From Achromobacter pestifer (GTDB lineage Bacteria; Pseudomonadota; Gammaproteobacteria; Burkholderiales; Burkholderiaceae_B), in NCBI RefSeq assembly GCF_013267355.1, contig NZ_CP053985.1, positions 5,146,001 to 5,210,000 on the forward strand: a stretch of 64,000 nt of DNA. Direction: 5' to 3'. Each line of letters opens with the position of its first letter. The stretch's first letter is position 1. Both the position numbers and the translations under genes were made by a program. The notes beneath the pieces were generated by a model. That model worked only from the letters and a program-made list of their open reading frames with translations, made no database searches and was not told the origin of the DNA. This document shows, piece after piece, positions 28,308-38,587 of this stretch.

Positions 28308-28880
28308 ATGCCCGCCGCGCTACTCCCCGACACTTTCCAGACTGCCCGGCTGCACGCCCGGCGCATGGACGAAACCCATTTTTCCTTCATCGCCGCCATG
28401 CATGCGGACGAGCGCCTCATGGCCACCATGGGCGGCACCCGGACGGACGCGGCCAGCCGCCGCTATCTGCTGCAGAACGTCGAGCATTGGGCCGAGCAGG
28501 GCTATGGCATGTATGTGCTGGCCGACCGCGCCAGCTGCGCGCTGGCGGGCCGGGCGGGCTTGAAGCGTACCCAGTCGCGGGGCCACGACGAGGTCGAGGT
28601 GGCCTATGCCTTCCTGCCCGCGAGCTGGGGTAAGGGCTACGCCACTGAAATCGCGCAGGCGCTCCTGGCGCTGGGATTCGACCGGCTGTCCGTGGAGGCC
28701 CTGGCCGCCGTGGCGCTGGAAGAGAATGCCGCGTCCTGCCGGGTGCTGGAGAAGTGCGGCATGCGCCAGGTCGGGGGCGCGGGCGCCGGCGGTTCCGGGA
28801 AGCGCCGCTATGAAATCCACCGCGCCGAATGGCCACTGCCGCAGGCGGACGCCGCGGCTGGCGGCGGGCGCAGGCGCTAA
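28308..28880 (+). CDS. RimJ/RimL-type GNAT acetyltransferase
   Basis: GNAT acetyltransferase (190 aa) of the ribosomal-protein-serine acetyltransferase type: TARLHARRMDETHFSF at the start, VEVAYAFLPASWGKGYATEIAQALLALGF forming the acetyl-CoA site, then LEENAASCRVLEKCGM. The true substrate is unknown. Start chosen at ATG 28308. The C-terminal tail is Gly/Arg/Ala-rich. Confidence 0.88.
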   Translation: MPAALLPDTFQTARLHARRMDETHFSFIAAMHADERLMATMGGTRTDAASRRYLLQNVEHWAEQGYGMYVLADRASCALAGRAGLKRTQSRGHDEVEVAYAFLPASWGKGYATEIAQALLALGFDRLSVEALAAVALEENAASCRVLEKCGMRQVGGAGAGGSGKRRYEIHRAEWPLPQADAAAGGGRRR

Positions 28881-28889
28881 GATTCGGGT

Positions 28890-29075
28890 ATGAGCACCAA
28901 GCAGATTCCCGAAGACGACCCGCAGCCCGTTCCACCCGTCGCGCCCGAGCCCGAAGAGTGTTGCAACAGCGGCTGCATACCCTGTGTCTATGACACCTAT
29001 AACGAAGCCATGGATGACTACCGCGCAGCGCTGAAAGCCTGGCGGGCCAGGCATCCGGAGCAGTCCAAGGGCTAG
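28890..29075 (+). CDS. Small oxidoreductase-like domain protein
   Basis: Short protein (61 aa) with the CCNSGCIPCVYDTYNEAMDDYR segment, the cysteine-rich motif of the Oxidored-like family (PF09791) found at the N-terminus of some eukaryotic and bacterial proteins. The four cysteines could hold a metal or act in redox chemistry. It follows the acetyltransferase gene by 9 bases. Confidence 0.8.
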   Translation: MSTKQIPEDDPQPVPPVAPEPEECCNSGCIPCVYDTYNEAMDDYRAALKAWRARHPEQSKG

Positions 29076-29109
29076 GCGCCTGCCACGATGGACGGGCGCC
29101 GGCGGGGCG

Positions 29110-29547
29110 TCAGCCCGCCAGTTTCATGTGGATGATGGGACGGGGACGGCCCGCGTCATCCTGTTCAGAGCGGCCCATGTCCTCGAAGCCGTAGTGCTTG
29201 TAGAAGCCGTGGGCCTGGGGGTTCTGTTCGTTCACGTCCACCAGCAGGGTGCCGTGCAGCGAACGCGCAAAGTTCAGCAGGCGCCGGCCCGCTCCCTTGC
29301 CGCGCTTGTTGGCGTCCACGAACAGCATTTGGACCTTGTTGCCGTTCAGGCCCATGAAGCCGGCGACCTCGCCGGCATCGTCCTCACAGACCCAGACCCG
29401 TACCGAAGGCAGGTCGGTGTTGAGCACCTGCGGGTACATGGCCTGGATTTCCTTTTCCGTCAGGAACGTGTGGGTGGCGCGTACAGAACGGAGCCAGATG
29501 TCCACCAGGGCCAGGTCATCGCCGTGGTTGCGTTCTCGGATATTCAT
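29110..29547 (-). CDS. GNAT acetyltransferase (YjaB type)
   Basis: Acetyltransferase (145 aa). VRVWVCEDDAGEVAGFMGLNGNKVQMLFVDANKRGKGAGRRLLNFAR holds the acetyl-CoA loop (KRGKGAGRRLL), and NPQAHGFYKHYGFEDMGRSEQDDAGRP is the YjaB signature. It is the last gene of the minus-strand peptide-import operon region and may modify the imported compound or simply be a neighbour; the gap to the M14 gene is 64 bases. Confidence 0.85.
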   Translation of the reverse strand: MNIRERNHGDDLALVDIWLRSVRATHTFLTEKEIQAMYPQVLNTDLPSVRVWVCEDDAGEVAGFMGLNGNKVQMLFVDANKRGKGAGRRLLNFARSLHGTLLVDVNEQNPQAHGFYKHYGFEDMGRSEQDDAGRPRPIIHMKLAG

Positions 29548-29611
29548 TTTTCTAATGGTTTTACAGGTCGGGTGCCGGCGCGGTCCTTGGTAGCGCCGGG
29601 CTTTCTTGCCG

Positions 29612-31351
29612 CTAGAGCCCTGCGCGGTAGAGCTCGGTCGCCGCCAGGACGGTTTCCATCTGCACAGTATGCGCGAAAACGAAGCGCTCGCCGTAGACGG
29701 TTTCATCCGGAAACTCGGAAATCAACGCCATGGGCAAGTCCTCGCGGTCGCTTTCGCTGATCTGCACCGGGATGCCGTTCAGCACGTCGAATCCGGTTTC
29801 GAGCGCGTGCGCCTGGAATAGTTCAAGCTGCCGGGCATTGAATTCGACCAGGCCGGGAACGTTGCGGGCCAGCCTGGCGGTCACGCCTTCGATCAGGCGG
29901 CGGGCGCGATCGCCCCAGCCGGGGTGATGGCGCAGCACCAGGAAGAAGCCCTTGGGGATGGTCCACAGCTCGAAGTGGCGCGGCAGGTAGCCGGACAGCG
30001 GCCGAGTCCATTCGTGCGCGGGATAGCCGTGCAGGTTGATGTGCAGCTGCGCGCCGCTGATGGCGTGCGCCTGGTGGCGGCCTTCGCGCTCGAAGAACGG
30101 GGCGCGTTCGCGGTAGGCGATATCGTCGCCCAGCGCGCTGTAGCGCGAGGCGTGCAGCATGTGGCGCGGATGGTGCGCGCGCAGGCGGTTGAACAGTGCG
30201 TAACCGTCCGGATTCTCAGCGGCGATCAGGGCGAAATGGGCGTCGCCGCGCGCGGCCAGCGCCTGCGCCGCGCGCAGGGCGCCGACCACGCCGGAGGTTT
30301 CGTTGGCGTGCTGCGCGCCCGAGATGAAGACGGCTGGGCCGGGGCCGCGCAGATAGGTGCCCAGCACCGGACGGCCCTGGCGCGATACGGCCTGGAAGGC
30401 GTCGCCGCCGAACGCCGCCATGCAGCCAGCGACCTGGCCAGCCGACAGCGGTTCGCGGACCTGGGCCAGCGGCGCATCGAGCGCCGCGGGGGCGACGGGC
30501 GCCAAGGCTTCGAAGTGCTCCAGCGAGATCTGCACGCGCGCCGCGCCGTCGTGGCGGCGGATGTCGGGAATGATCTGGCCGGGTTGCAGGCCGCGGTCGC
30601 CGGACGGGCGGCCCGAGTGCTTCTGGAAGTGTTCCAGCAGCGAGAAATAGATGTCTTCGTGCAGCGCCTCGAAGGTGCTGACGATTTCCTCGTCCACCGG
30701 CAGGGCGAAGTCCATGCCCGGCAGGTCCACGCGGATTTCCAGGCGCTCGAAGTAGGGTTCATGCGAGCCCCAGGCATGGTTGCGCACCGTGTCCACGATG
30801 GCGCGGAAGGCCTGCTGGTATTCGGTGGCCTGGGCGGCATCGGTCTGCAGCGCGCCCTCGGCGTCGCGCACGCGCAGCCAGCCGGTGGGCGACAGTTCGG
30901 GCGTGCCGTCTTGCGCGTAGCCGATCTGGTTGGGCGCATGGACGCGGGTTTCGATCTGGCGCCCGTCGGCGTAGCGCAGGCTGACGTCGTAGTGCAGGTC
31001 GCGGGCGCCGGGCTGCATGCTGACTTCCACGCCTTGCAGCAGCGCAATCAGCGGATAGGCTTCCAGCGTGAAGCGCTTGGCCTGGGCGTGTTCGTGCAGC
31101 GGATAGCGCACCACGACGGACGTCAGTCCCTCGCGCTCGACCTCTTCCAGGAAGTAATGCAGCAACGGCTTGTAGGCGCTGCGAAAGCGCGCGGTGACGC
31201 CGGCCTGCGCCAGGCGTTCCTGCGCCGCGCGGCGCGCCTCCACGCCTTCGAACAGCCAGCCTTCGACGACCGAGCCGCGCCAGGCCGGCGCCATGTAGGC
31301 GTGGGTCCAGGCGTCCAGCGTGCGGTCGAATGTTTTTTCCAGCAAAGACAT
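29612..31351 (-). CDS. M14 carboxypeptidase-like zinc enzyme (cytosolic)
   Basis: Protein of 579 aa. The C-terminal half carries an M14-type zinc site: H348 and E351 in SGAQHANETSG, NPDG at 380-383 and a later histidine in QLHINLHGYPAHEW (437-446). The N-terminal ~330 residues are not assigned to a domain. No signal peptide is present. Placed last (with a 34-base gap) after the ABC permease genes of a peptide importer, it is likely to cut the imported peptide or amide inside the cell. Alternatively it is a succinyl-/acyl-amino acid deacylase; both readings share the fold. Confidence 0.82.
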   Translation of the reverse strand: MSLLEKTFDRTLDAWTHAYMAPAWRGSVVEGWLFEGVEARRAAQERLAQAGVTARFRSAYKPLLHYFLEEVEREGLTSVVVRYPLHEHAQAKRFTLEAYPLIALLQGVEVSMQPGARDLHYDVSLRYADGRQIETRVHAPNQIGYAQDGTPELSPTGWLRVRDAEGALQTDAAQATEYQQAFRAIVDTVRNHAWGSHEPYFERLEIRVDLPGMDFALPVDEEIVSTFEALHEDIYFSLLEHFQKHSGRPSGDRGLQPGQIIPDIRRHDGAARVQISLEHFEALAPVAPAALDAPLAQVREPLSAGQVAGCMAAFGGDAFQAVSRQGRPVLGTYLRGPGPAVFISGAQHANETSGVVGALRAAQALAARGDAHFALIAAENPDGYALFNRLRAHHPRHMLHASRYSALGDDIAYRERAPFFEREGRHQAHAISGAQLHINLHGYPAHEWTRPLSGYLPRHFELWTIPKGFFLVLRHHPGWGDRARRLIEGVTARLARNVPGLVEFNARQLELFQAHALETGFDVLNGIPVQISESDREDLPMALISEFPDETVYGERFVFAHTVQMETVLAATELYRAGL

Positions 31352-31385
31352 ACTCGATATTCCTTTCAGGCGGACCGGGGCGGCT

Positions 31386-32255
31386 TCAGACCTTGCCGGT
31401 CGGGTCCAGGCGGTCGCGCAGCCAGTCGCCCAGCAGGTTCAGGCCCAATACCGTCAGCATGATGGCCAGGCCCGGGAAGACGCTGACCCACCAGGCCGTC
31501 TGCATGTAGGTGCGGCCGTCGGCAAGCATACCCCCCCAGCTGGGGATCATGGGATCCACGCCCAGGCCCAGGAAGGTCAGGCTGCTTTCCAGCAGGATGT
31601 TGTTGGCGACGTTCAGGGTCATCAGGATGACCAGCGGGCCCAGCAGGTTGGGCACGATGTGGTGGCGGATCATGGCCAGGTCGCGCACGCCGAAGGCGCG
31701 GGCGGCCAGCACGAATTCGCGCTCGCGCAGGGCCAGGACCTGGGCGCGCACCAGGCGCGCGTACTGCACCCATTGCGACACGATCATGAAGAAGATCACG
31801 TTGAACAGGCCGCCGCCCAGGATGGCGATGAAGGTGATGGCCACCAGGATGAACGGCAGCGCCAGTTGCACGTCGGCGAAGCGCATGACGATCATGTCCC
31901 AGAAGCCGCGGTAGTAGCCGGCGATCAGGCCCATGACGATGCCCAGCAGCGCGCCGCCCACGACCGAGACGAAGCCCACGGTCAGCGAGATCTTGCCGCC
32001 GACGATGACGCGGGCCAGCACGTCGCGGCCCAGCGGGTCGGTGCCGAAGGGATGGGCCGCGCTGGCGAACGGCGCGGTCAGGCGGGCGGCCAGGTCCATG
32101 GCTTCGCCGCCGTCGGGAAACAGCCAGCCGGACGTCAGCACCAGCACGATCATGGTGCCGGTCAGCAGCGCGCCCAGCACGAATTCCAGCGAGCGGTAGC
32201 GGCTGCGGGGCTTGGCCGCCTTGGCGGCGGCGGCGGTGGGGGTAGTAGTCTGCAT
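31386..32255 (-). CDS. Peptide ABC transporter permease, DppC type
   Basis: Inner-membrane permease (289 aa) of the DppC/OppC family. N-terminal PRSRYRSLEFVLGALLTG precedes a first helix; the family's HPFGTDPLGRDVLARVIVGGKISLTVGFVSVV follows. The EAA loop ARAFGVRDLAMIRHHIVPNLLGPLVI contacts the ATPase. It lies 5 bases downstream of the DppB-type gene. The 3-prime gap to the M14 gene is 34 bases. Confidence 0.92.
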   Translation of the reverse strand: MQTTTPTAAAAKAAKPRSRYRSLEFVLGALLTGTMIVLVLTSGWLFPDGGEAMDLAARLTAPFASAAHPFGTDPLGRDVLARVIVGGKISLTVGFVSVVGGALLGIVMGLIAGYYRGFWDMIVMRFADVQLALPFILVAITFIAILGGGLFNVIFFMIVSQWVQYARLVRAQVLALREREFVLAARAFGVRDLAMIRHHIVPNLLGPLVILMTLNVANNILLESSLTFLGLGVDPMIPSWGGMLADGRTYMQTAWWVSVFPGLAIMLTVLGLNLLGDWLRDRLDPTGKV

Positions 32256-32260
32256 AAGGC

Positions 32261-33184
32261 TCAGCGCGTGCGGATGCGGGGGTCGACGATGCCGTAGGCG
32301 ATGTCGACGATCAGGTTGACCAGGACGATGACGGAGGCCAGCACGGTGACCGTGCCCTGCAGCACCGGGTAGTCGCGGCCGGAGATGGCGTCGAACGCCA
32401 GCGTGCCCAGGCCGGGCCAGTTGAAGACCATTTCAATGACGACGATGCCGCCGATCAGGCCGCCGAATTGCAGGCCCAGGTAGGTGATGAGCGGAATCGC
32501 GCAATTGCGCAGCGCGTGCTTGTACAGCACCACGCGTTCCTTCAGGCCCTTGCTGCGCGCCACCATGATGTATTGCGCCGACAGCGTTTCCAGCATGGTG
32601 GTGCGCACCAGGCGGATATTGGTGGCGCTGAGGATGATGGCCATCGTCAGCGACGGCAGCACCAGGCTGGCCGGCCCGCTCCAGCCGGACGGCGGCAACA
32701 GCGGGAAGGTGATGGACAGCAGCAGCACCAGCATCAGCGCCAGCCAGAAGTTGGGGAAGGACAGCCCCACCAGCGACAGGATGCGGATGGCCTGGTCCGT
32801 GGCGCGGCCGCGCTTGATCGCCGCCTGGATGCCCAGCGGCAGCGAGATCAGGATGGACGCGAGTAGCGAGGTGAACGCCAGCATCAGCGTGGCCGGCAGG
32901 GCGTCGCCGATCAGCTTGGCGACCGAGGTGCCGCCCATGAAGCTGCGGCCGAAATCGCCGTGCAGCAGCCCTTGCATGTAGGACAGGTATTGCTCGTGGA
33001 ACGGCCGGTTCAGGCCCAGCGCCTGGCGGATATTGGCCAGGTCCTGTTCGGTGACGCTGCCCGAGCCCTGGCTGAGCATCAGCGCGGGGTCGCCGGTCAG
33101 GCGCACGGCATAGGAGACGAGCAGGGTCACGGCCACGATCACGAAGACGGCCTGCAACACGCGTTTGATGAGAAATCCGGTCAT
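32261..33184 (-). CDS. Peptide ABC transporter permease, DppB type
   Basis: Inner-membrane permease (307 aa) of the DppB/OppB family: MTGFLIKRVLQAVFVIVAVTLLVSYAVRLTGDPA at the N-terminus, then GLNRPFHEQYLSYMQGLLHGDFGRSF, the classic DppB signature, and the EAA loop ARSKGLKERVVLYKHALRNCAIPLITYLGLQFG. It pairs with the DppC-type protein to form the pore. The intergenic repeat pair lies between this gene and the binding-protein gene upstream of it. Confidence 0.92.
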   Translation of the reverse strand: MTGFLIKRVLQAVFVIVAVTLLVSYAVRLTGDPALMLSQGSGSVTEQDLANIRQALGLNRPFHEQYLSYMQGLLHGDFGRSFMGGTSVAKLIGDALPATLMLAFTSLLASILISLPLGIQAAIKRGRATDQAIRILSLVGLSFPNFWLALMLVLLLSITFPLLPPSGWSGPASLVLPSLTMAIILSATNIRLVRTTMLETLSAQYIMVARSKGLKERVVLYKHALRNCAIPLITYLGLQFGGLIGGIVVIEMVFNWPGLGTLAFDAISGRDYPVLQGTVTVLASVIVLVNLIVDIAYGIVDPRIRTR

Positions 33185-33281
33185 AAATCGCCGCCCCGGC
33201 TTGCACCGGGACGGGTCGGTGGGGTTAATGCGGCAACGGACATCGCCGACGCTTCAACGTATATCAATCTAGCGGGATGCC

Positions 33282-33346
33282 GCGGAGCCGGCTTTGCCGG
33301 TCCGCAGGCATGCCCCCTGGGGGGAAGCGCGTAGCGCTTCGGGGGG
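33282..33346 (-). repeat. Palindromic intergenic repeat, copy 1
   Basis: 65-base unit containing the inverted arms GCGGAGCCGGC...GCCGGTCCGC and GAAGCGC...GCGCTTC. The same unit recurs 75 bases on with only two differences. It resembles a REP-type intergenic repeat and can fold as mRNA hairpins; placed between the solute-binding and permease genes it may lower distal expression. Confidence 0.7.
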
Positions 33347-33356
33347 AGCCCACCTT

Positions 33357-33420
33357 GCGGAGCCGGCTTTGCCGGTCCGCAGGCATGCCCCTGGGGGGAA
33401 GCGCGCAGCGCTTCGGGGGG
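33357..33420 (-). repeat. Palindromic intergenic repeat, copy 2
   Basis: Second copy of the unit, ending 2 bases before the binding-protein gene's stop codon (33423). It differs from copy 1 by one C in the C-run and one T/C. Its hairpins may protect or end the binding-protein transcript, as is known for enterobacterial REP elements in similar operons. Confidence 0.7.
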
Positions 33421-33422
33421 GC

Positions 33423-34955
33423 TTACTCCACAGCGGCGTTCAGGAAGCGGAAGCGGATATCGCCCGGCACTTCCAGGTCCTTCACGCGCTTGTTCACGCC
33501 CACGATGGTGTTCAGGCTGTACAGCGGCAGTTCCAGCGCCTGGTCGGCCACGTAGCCGGCGATCTCCTGCAGCATGGTTTCACGCTTCTTCACGTCGTAG
33601 ACGGTGCGTTGCGCTTCCAGCATGCCGTTGAGCTTGGCGTCGTTGTCGTACGGGTTCCACTTCTGGCCCGTGTGGTACATCAGGTAGGCCGTGTTGTCGT
33701 AGTCGTAGGTCCAGCCGCCCCACTGGTTCTGCCACATTTCGCCGGTCTTGCCGCCGGGGATGATGTCGTTGAGCAGCACGCCGGTTTCATACGGCTTGAT
33801 CGTGGCGCGCACGCCCACGCCTTGCAGGTAGCCCGACACGGCCTGGGCCACTTCGCGGAAGTTCGAGTCGCTGCCGCGCACGTCGATCTGCACGGTGGCG
33901 CCCGGCTTCACGCCGGCGGCGGCCAGCAGCTTCTTGGCTTCGGCCGGGTTGAAGGGCAGGGGCTTCTGCTCGGGGTTGTAGCCGAAGGATTGCGGACCCT
34001 GGAAGCTGGCGATGGTCTTGGCCTGGCCCAGCAACAGCTGCTTGACGATGGCGTCGCGGTCCACGGCCATGATCAGCGCGCGGCGCACGTCGCGGTTCTG
34101 CGTGATGCCGTTCTTGGTGTTGTAGCGCAGCGCATAGGCCACCGGGCCGCCGGTGGAGATGACGTCGGCGTTGCCGGATTTCTTCACGGTTTCGATCAGG
34201 CCCAGCGGGATCAGGGTGGCGATGTCGATGCGGCCGGCCTGCAGCTCGGCCACCTGGGTGCCGGGTTCGCCGATGAAGCGGTAGACCACCTTGTCCAGCT
34301 TGGGCTTGCCGCCCCAGTAGTCGTCGTTGCGCGCCAGCGTCACGTTGACCTTGGGCTGGTAGCTTTCAAACTTGAACGGGCCGGTGCCGACGGGGTTGGT
34401 GTTGAAGTTGTCCTCGCCCTTTTCCTTGATGTACTTGGGCGGCACGATCATGGCGCCGTAGCCGGCCAGCTTGGTCAGCAGGACGGGATCGGGCTGCTTC
34501 AGGATGAAGTCCACGGTGTACTCGTCCACCACCTTGATCTCGCCGATCGAGTCGTAATTGGCCTTTTGCGGACCCTTGGCGCCTTCCGCGCCCAAGAGGC
34601 GCTCGAAGGTGAACTTCACGGCTTCGGCGTTGAAGGGCTCGCCATTGTGGAACTTGACGCCTTCGCGCAGCTTGAAGCGCAGGCGCTTGTTGTCGTCCAG
34701 GTATTCCCAGCTGGTGGCCAGCCCCGGCTGCAGCTTCAGGTCGGCGCCGCGCATGGTCAGGCCGTCATACAGGTTGCTGCCCACCGAACCCCAGAAGGTC
34801 ACGAAGGTATCGATCGGATCCCAGCTGCCCGGATCCTGGTTGATGGCGACATTGAGCGTGCCGGCGGCGTGAGCGGTCGCGAAGACTGCGGGCAGCGCGC
34901 CGCCCAGCGCCAGGGCCAGGGCGGTGGCGGTATAGGTTTTGCGTAGGGAGAGCAT
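33423..34955 (-). CDS. Peptide ABC transporter solute-binding protein
   Basis: Periplasmic SBP_bac_5 family protein (510 aa). A Sec signal peptide MLSLRKTYTATALALALGGA (to ~AHA) precedes the mature start AGTLNVAINQDPGSWDP. Family motifs include LRFKLREGVKFHNGEPFNAEAVKFTFERLL and the GTGPFKFESYQP segment. It binds oligopeptides, nickel or opine-like ligands. I chose the ATG 34955 because GGAG lies 6 bases before it; a TTG 6 bases earlier is possible. Confidence 0.92.
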   Translation of the reverse strand: MLSLRKTYTATALALALGGALPAVFATAHAAGTLNVAINQDPGSWDPIDTFVTFWGSVGSNLYDGLTMRGADLKLQPGLATSWEYLDDNKRLRFKLREGVKFHNGEPFNAEAVKFTFERLLGAEGAKGPQKANYDSIGEIKVVDEYTVDFILKQPDPVLLTKLAGYGAMIVPPKYIKEKGEDNFNTNPVGTGPFKFESYQPKVNVTLARNDDYWGGKPKLDKVVYRFIGEPGTQVAELQAGRIDIATLIPLGLIETVKKSGNADVISTGGPVAYALRYNTKNGITQNRDVRRALIMAVDRDAIVKQLLLGQAKTIASFQGPQSFGYNPEQKPLPFNPAEAKKLLAAAGVKPGATVQIDVRGSDSNFREVAQAVSGYLQGVGVRATIKPYETGVLLNDIIPGGKTGEMWQNQWGGWTYDYDNTAYLMYHTGQKWNPYDNDAKLNGMLEAQRTVYDVKKRETMLQEIAGYVADQALELPLYSLNTIVGVNKRVKDLEVPGDIRFRFLNAAVE

Positions 34956-35009
34956 GTTCAACTCCAGGGACGGGTAGTCGGGTTGGCCGACGAGTAAAAG
35001 GGATGCGGC

Positions 35010-36863
<1,854 letters not shown>

Positions 36864-36872
36864 CGTGGATTC

Positions 36873-37385
36873 TCACAGCGAGGTGGCGGCGCGGGCAGCC
36901 TGGTCGTACAGGCCCGAAAGGGCGCGCAGGGTGTTGGCCAGCTGATGGCTGGCGTCGTCCGCGGCGGGGGAGTCGATGAAGGGTTTGACGAGGCACTGCT
37001 CGCGCACTTCGGCGTAGCGCTGGATCGCCGCCGCGCCGGCGTCGGTGGCCGTGTAGATCACTTCCTTGCCGGTCTTGGCGCTTTGCACCACCCCCAGGCG
37101 CTCCAGCTTCTTCAACGAGTAGTTCACCAGATGGGTGTCTTCGACGTTGAGCGTGAAGCAGATGTCGGCCAGTTTCTTGCCCCGGCCGCGGTGAAACACG
37201 TGGTTCAGCACCAGGATGTCCAGCGAGGTCAGCTCGGGCAGCCCCGCACAGGCCATGCAGCGCACCATCCAGCGGTTGAACGCGTGCGAGGCGATGATCA
37301 GGCCGAATTCGACTTCGGAAAGCTCGGGGGCTGAAGAGGCCAGGTGGGACGAGGAAACAATGGCGTCCCGGACGGATACAGGCAT
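36873..37385 (-). CDS. MarR-like winged-helix regulator
   Basis: Regulator (170 aa) with a MarR/winged-helix DNA-binding domain: TSLDILVLNHVFHRGRGKKLADICFTLNVEDTHLVNYSLKKLERLGVVQSAKTGKEVIYTATDAG. It is the first gene of the peptide-importer operon, 9 bases before the ATPase gene, and so likely controls it. The Shine-Dalgarno before the ATG 37385 is weak; a longer TTG-initiated form is possible but less coding-like. Confidence 0.85.
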   Translation of the reverse strand: MPVSVRDAIVSSSHLASSAPELSEVEFGLIIASHAFNRWMVRCMACAGLPELTSLDILVLNHVFHRGRGKKLADICFTLNVEDTHLVNYSLKKLERLGVVQSAKTGKEVIYTATDAGAAAIQRYAEVREQCLVKPFIDSPAADDASHQLANTLRALSGLYDQAARAATSL

Positions 37386-37740
37386 GGGCAAAGGGGAAGG
37401 GGACGGATCGGCGATAAAACGTTGGCGAATTATTGACGATTTGTTGATATGACCGTATCGGGGATAACCCGGGTGCAACCCGCCGGTCCTGGAGCTTGCC
37501 GCCAGTATTCAGACTTCTCCTGTTTGCCCGCTGGTCGACCTTGCCGCGCGCGAGGACCTGACCAACCTGGTGGCGCTGATCAAGGACGACAACGTGGCCC
37601 TGGCGGTGGGACGGGGCAGCGCCCTGACGTTCAGTGCGGTCCGCCATTTCAAAAACGTAATCCCGCTATCCGCTTTCTGTCTGCATCGCCTTCCTAGAAT
37701 TTGATCGTGCAGTCCCCACCACGATACATAGGAAACAAGC
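37386..37740. other. Intergenic region, no clear gene
   Basis: About 355 bases between the MarR-like gene and the DUF4148 gene. It holds a promoter-rich AT segment at 37410-37450 before the MarR gene and, at 37468-37704 on the plus strand, an open frame with no start codon that looks coding (PLVDLAAREDLTNLVALIKD and further). I see no RNA gene or terminator. It is probably the decayed end of an old gene. Confidence 0.6.
37468..37704 (+). pseudogene. Possible gene remnant without start
   Basis: Open frame of 78 codons ending TGA at 37702 and opening after a TAA at 37465, with GC-rich third positions and helical-looking sequence VDLAAREDLTNLVALIKDDN followed by VALAVGRG. There is no ATG/GTG. 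I cannot name the family; it may be the tail of a lost regulator. Low certainty. Confidence 0.25.
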
Positions 37741-38049
37741 ATGCAGATGATCCGCAAAGCCGCATTGATCCTGGCGCTGTCGGCCGCCGCCACCGGTGCG
37801 GCGCTGGCGCAGTCCGCGCCGCCGCCCGCTGGTTTGGCCAACCCCTACGGCCCGTCGTTGACGCGCGCCGAAGTGCTGGCCGACCTGGCGCTATGGAAGC
37901 GCGCGGGCGTGGACCGGTTCTGGCGTGGTGAAGAGACGCCGGACATCTACAGTCCGGAGTACAAGGCGGCATTTACGGAGTACTTCCGCTTGCGTTCGGG
38001 GCCGGAGTACCAGGCCGAAGTGCAACGCCAGAACGCGTCGCGCCGATAG
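37741..38049 (+). CDS. DUF4148 exported small protein
   Basis: Small periplasmic protein (102 aa). Signal peptide MQMIRKAALILALSAAATGAALAQ, then PSLTRAEVLADLALWKRAGVDRFW, the pattern of DUF4148 proteins common in Burkholderiales. Function unknown. It precedes a receiver-less OmpR-type regulator by 26 bases, and a porin lies just beyond. Confidence 0.85.
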   Translation: MQMIRKAALILALSAAATGAALAQSAPPPAGLANPYGPSLTRAEVLADLALWKRAGVDRFWRGEETPDIYSPEYKAAFTEYFRLRSGPEYQAEVQRQNASRR

Positions 38050-38075
38050 CCGCCGGCGCGGCAGGAGAGCCGGGC

Positions 38076-38438
38076 GTGGCTGAATCCTCCGTCATCAATC
38101 CCCCCGAGTCCAGCCCCAGGTTGCAGCTTGCCGATCTGGAGCTGGACTTGTTGCGTTGCCGCGCCTACCGCGACCGGCAGTTCCTGCCGCTCACGCCGAA
38201 GGAATTCGGTTTGCTGGCTTTTCTGATGCAGCGGCCCGGGGTCGCGTGCGTGGGATGGGAGCTGGCCGAGCAGGTCTGGAAAATGAAGCTGCATATCCAC
38301 GACAAGCGCAATTTCAAGTCGCACGCGGTTGCGGTCGCGATGCGCAGGCTGCGCAAAAAGGTCGACGCGGGTGCGGGGCCAAAGCTGCTGCATACGATAC
38401 GGGGCGGCAGCTATATGCTGGCAGCGGGCCCGATGTGA
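38076..38438 (+). CDS. OmpR/PhoB-type DNA-binding domain protein, no receiver
   Basis: Protein of 120 aa containing only the winged-helix effector domain of response regulators: FLPLTPKEFGLLAFLMQRPGVA, WELAEQVWKM, HAVAVAMRRLRKKVDAG and LHTIRGGSYML, which is the recognition helix and wing. No aspartate receiver domain is present. It starts with GTG (GGAGAGCC upstream). It follows the DUF4148 gene closely, so the pair is probably one transcript; how it is signalled is unknown. Confidence 0.88.
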   Translation: MAESSVINPPESSPRLQLADLELDLLRCRAYRDRQFLPLTPKEFGLLAFLMQRPGVACVGWELAEQVWKMKLHIHDKRNFKSHAVAVAMRRLRKKVDAGAGPKLLHTIRGGSYMLAAGPM

Positions 38439-38482
38439 TCGGCACAAGCCTTCATGCGCGGCCGGCAGCCGCGCGGCGTCAG

Positions 38483-38508
38483 AAAAACGCGCGCCGGAAA
38501 GGCGCGCG
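38483..38508 (-). terminator. Terminator of the porin gene
   Basis: On the minus strand: arms CGCGCGCC / GGCGCGCG around TTTCC, followed by TTTTTCT. A typical rho-independent terminator about 80 bases after the porin stop; on the other strand it may also end the regulator transcript. Confidence 0.75.
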
Positions 38509-38587
38509 GCGATCATCTGGCCTTCCCTTCGCGGAGGAGGGCGCAATCAAGGGATTCCCTGCGTGCAGCGTCTTATGAAAGCTTGCG

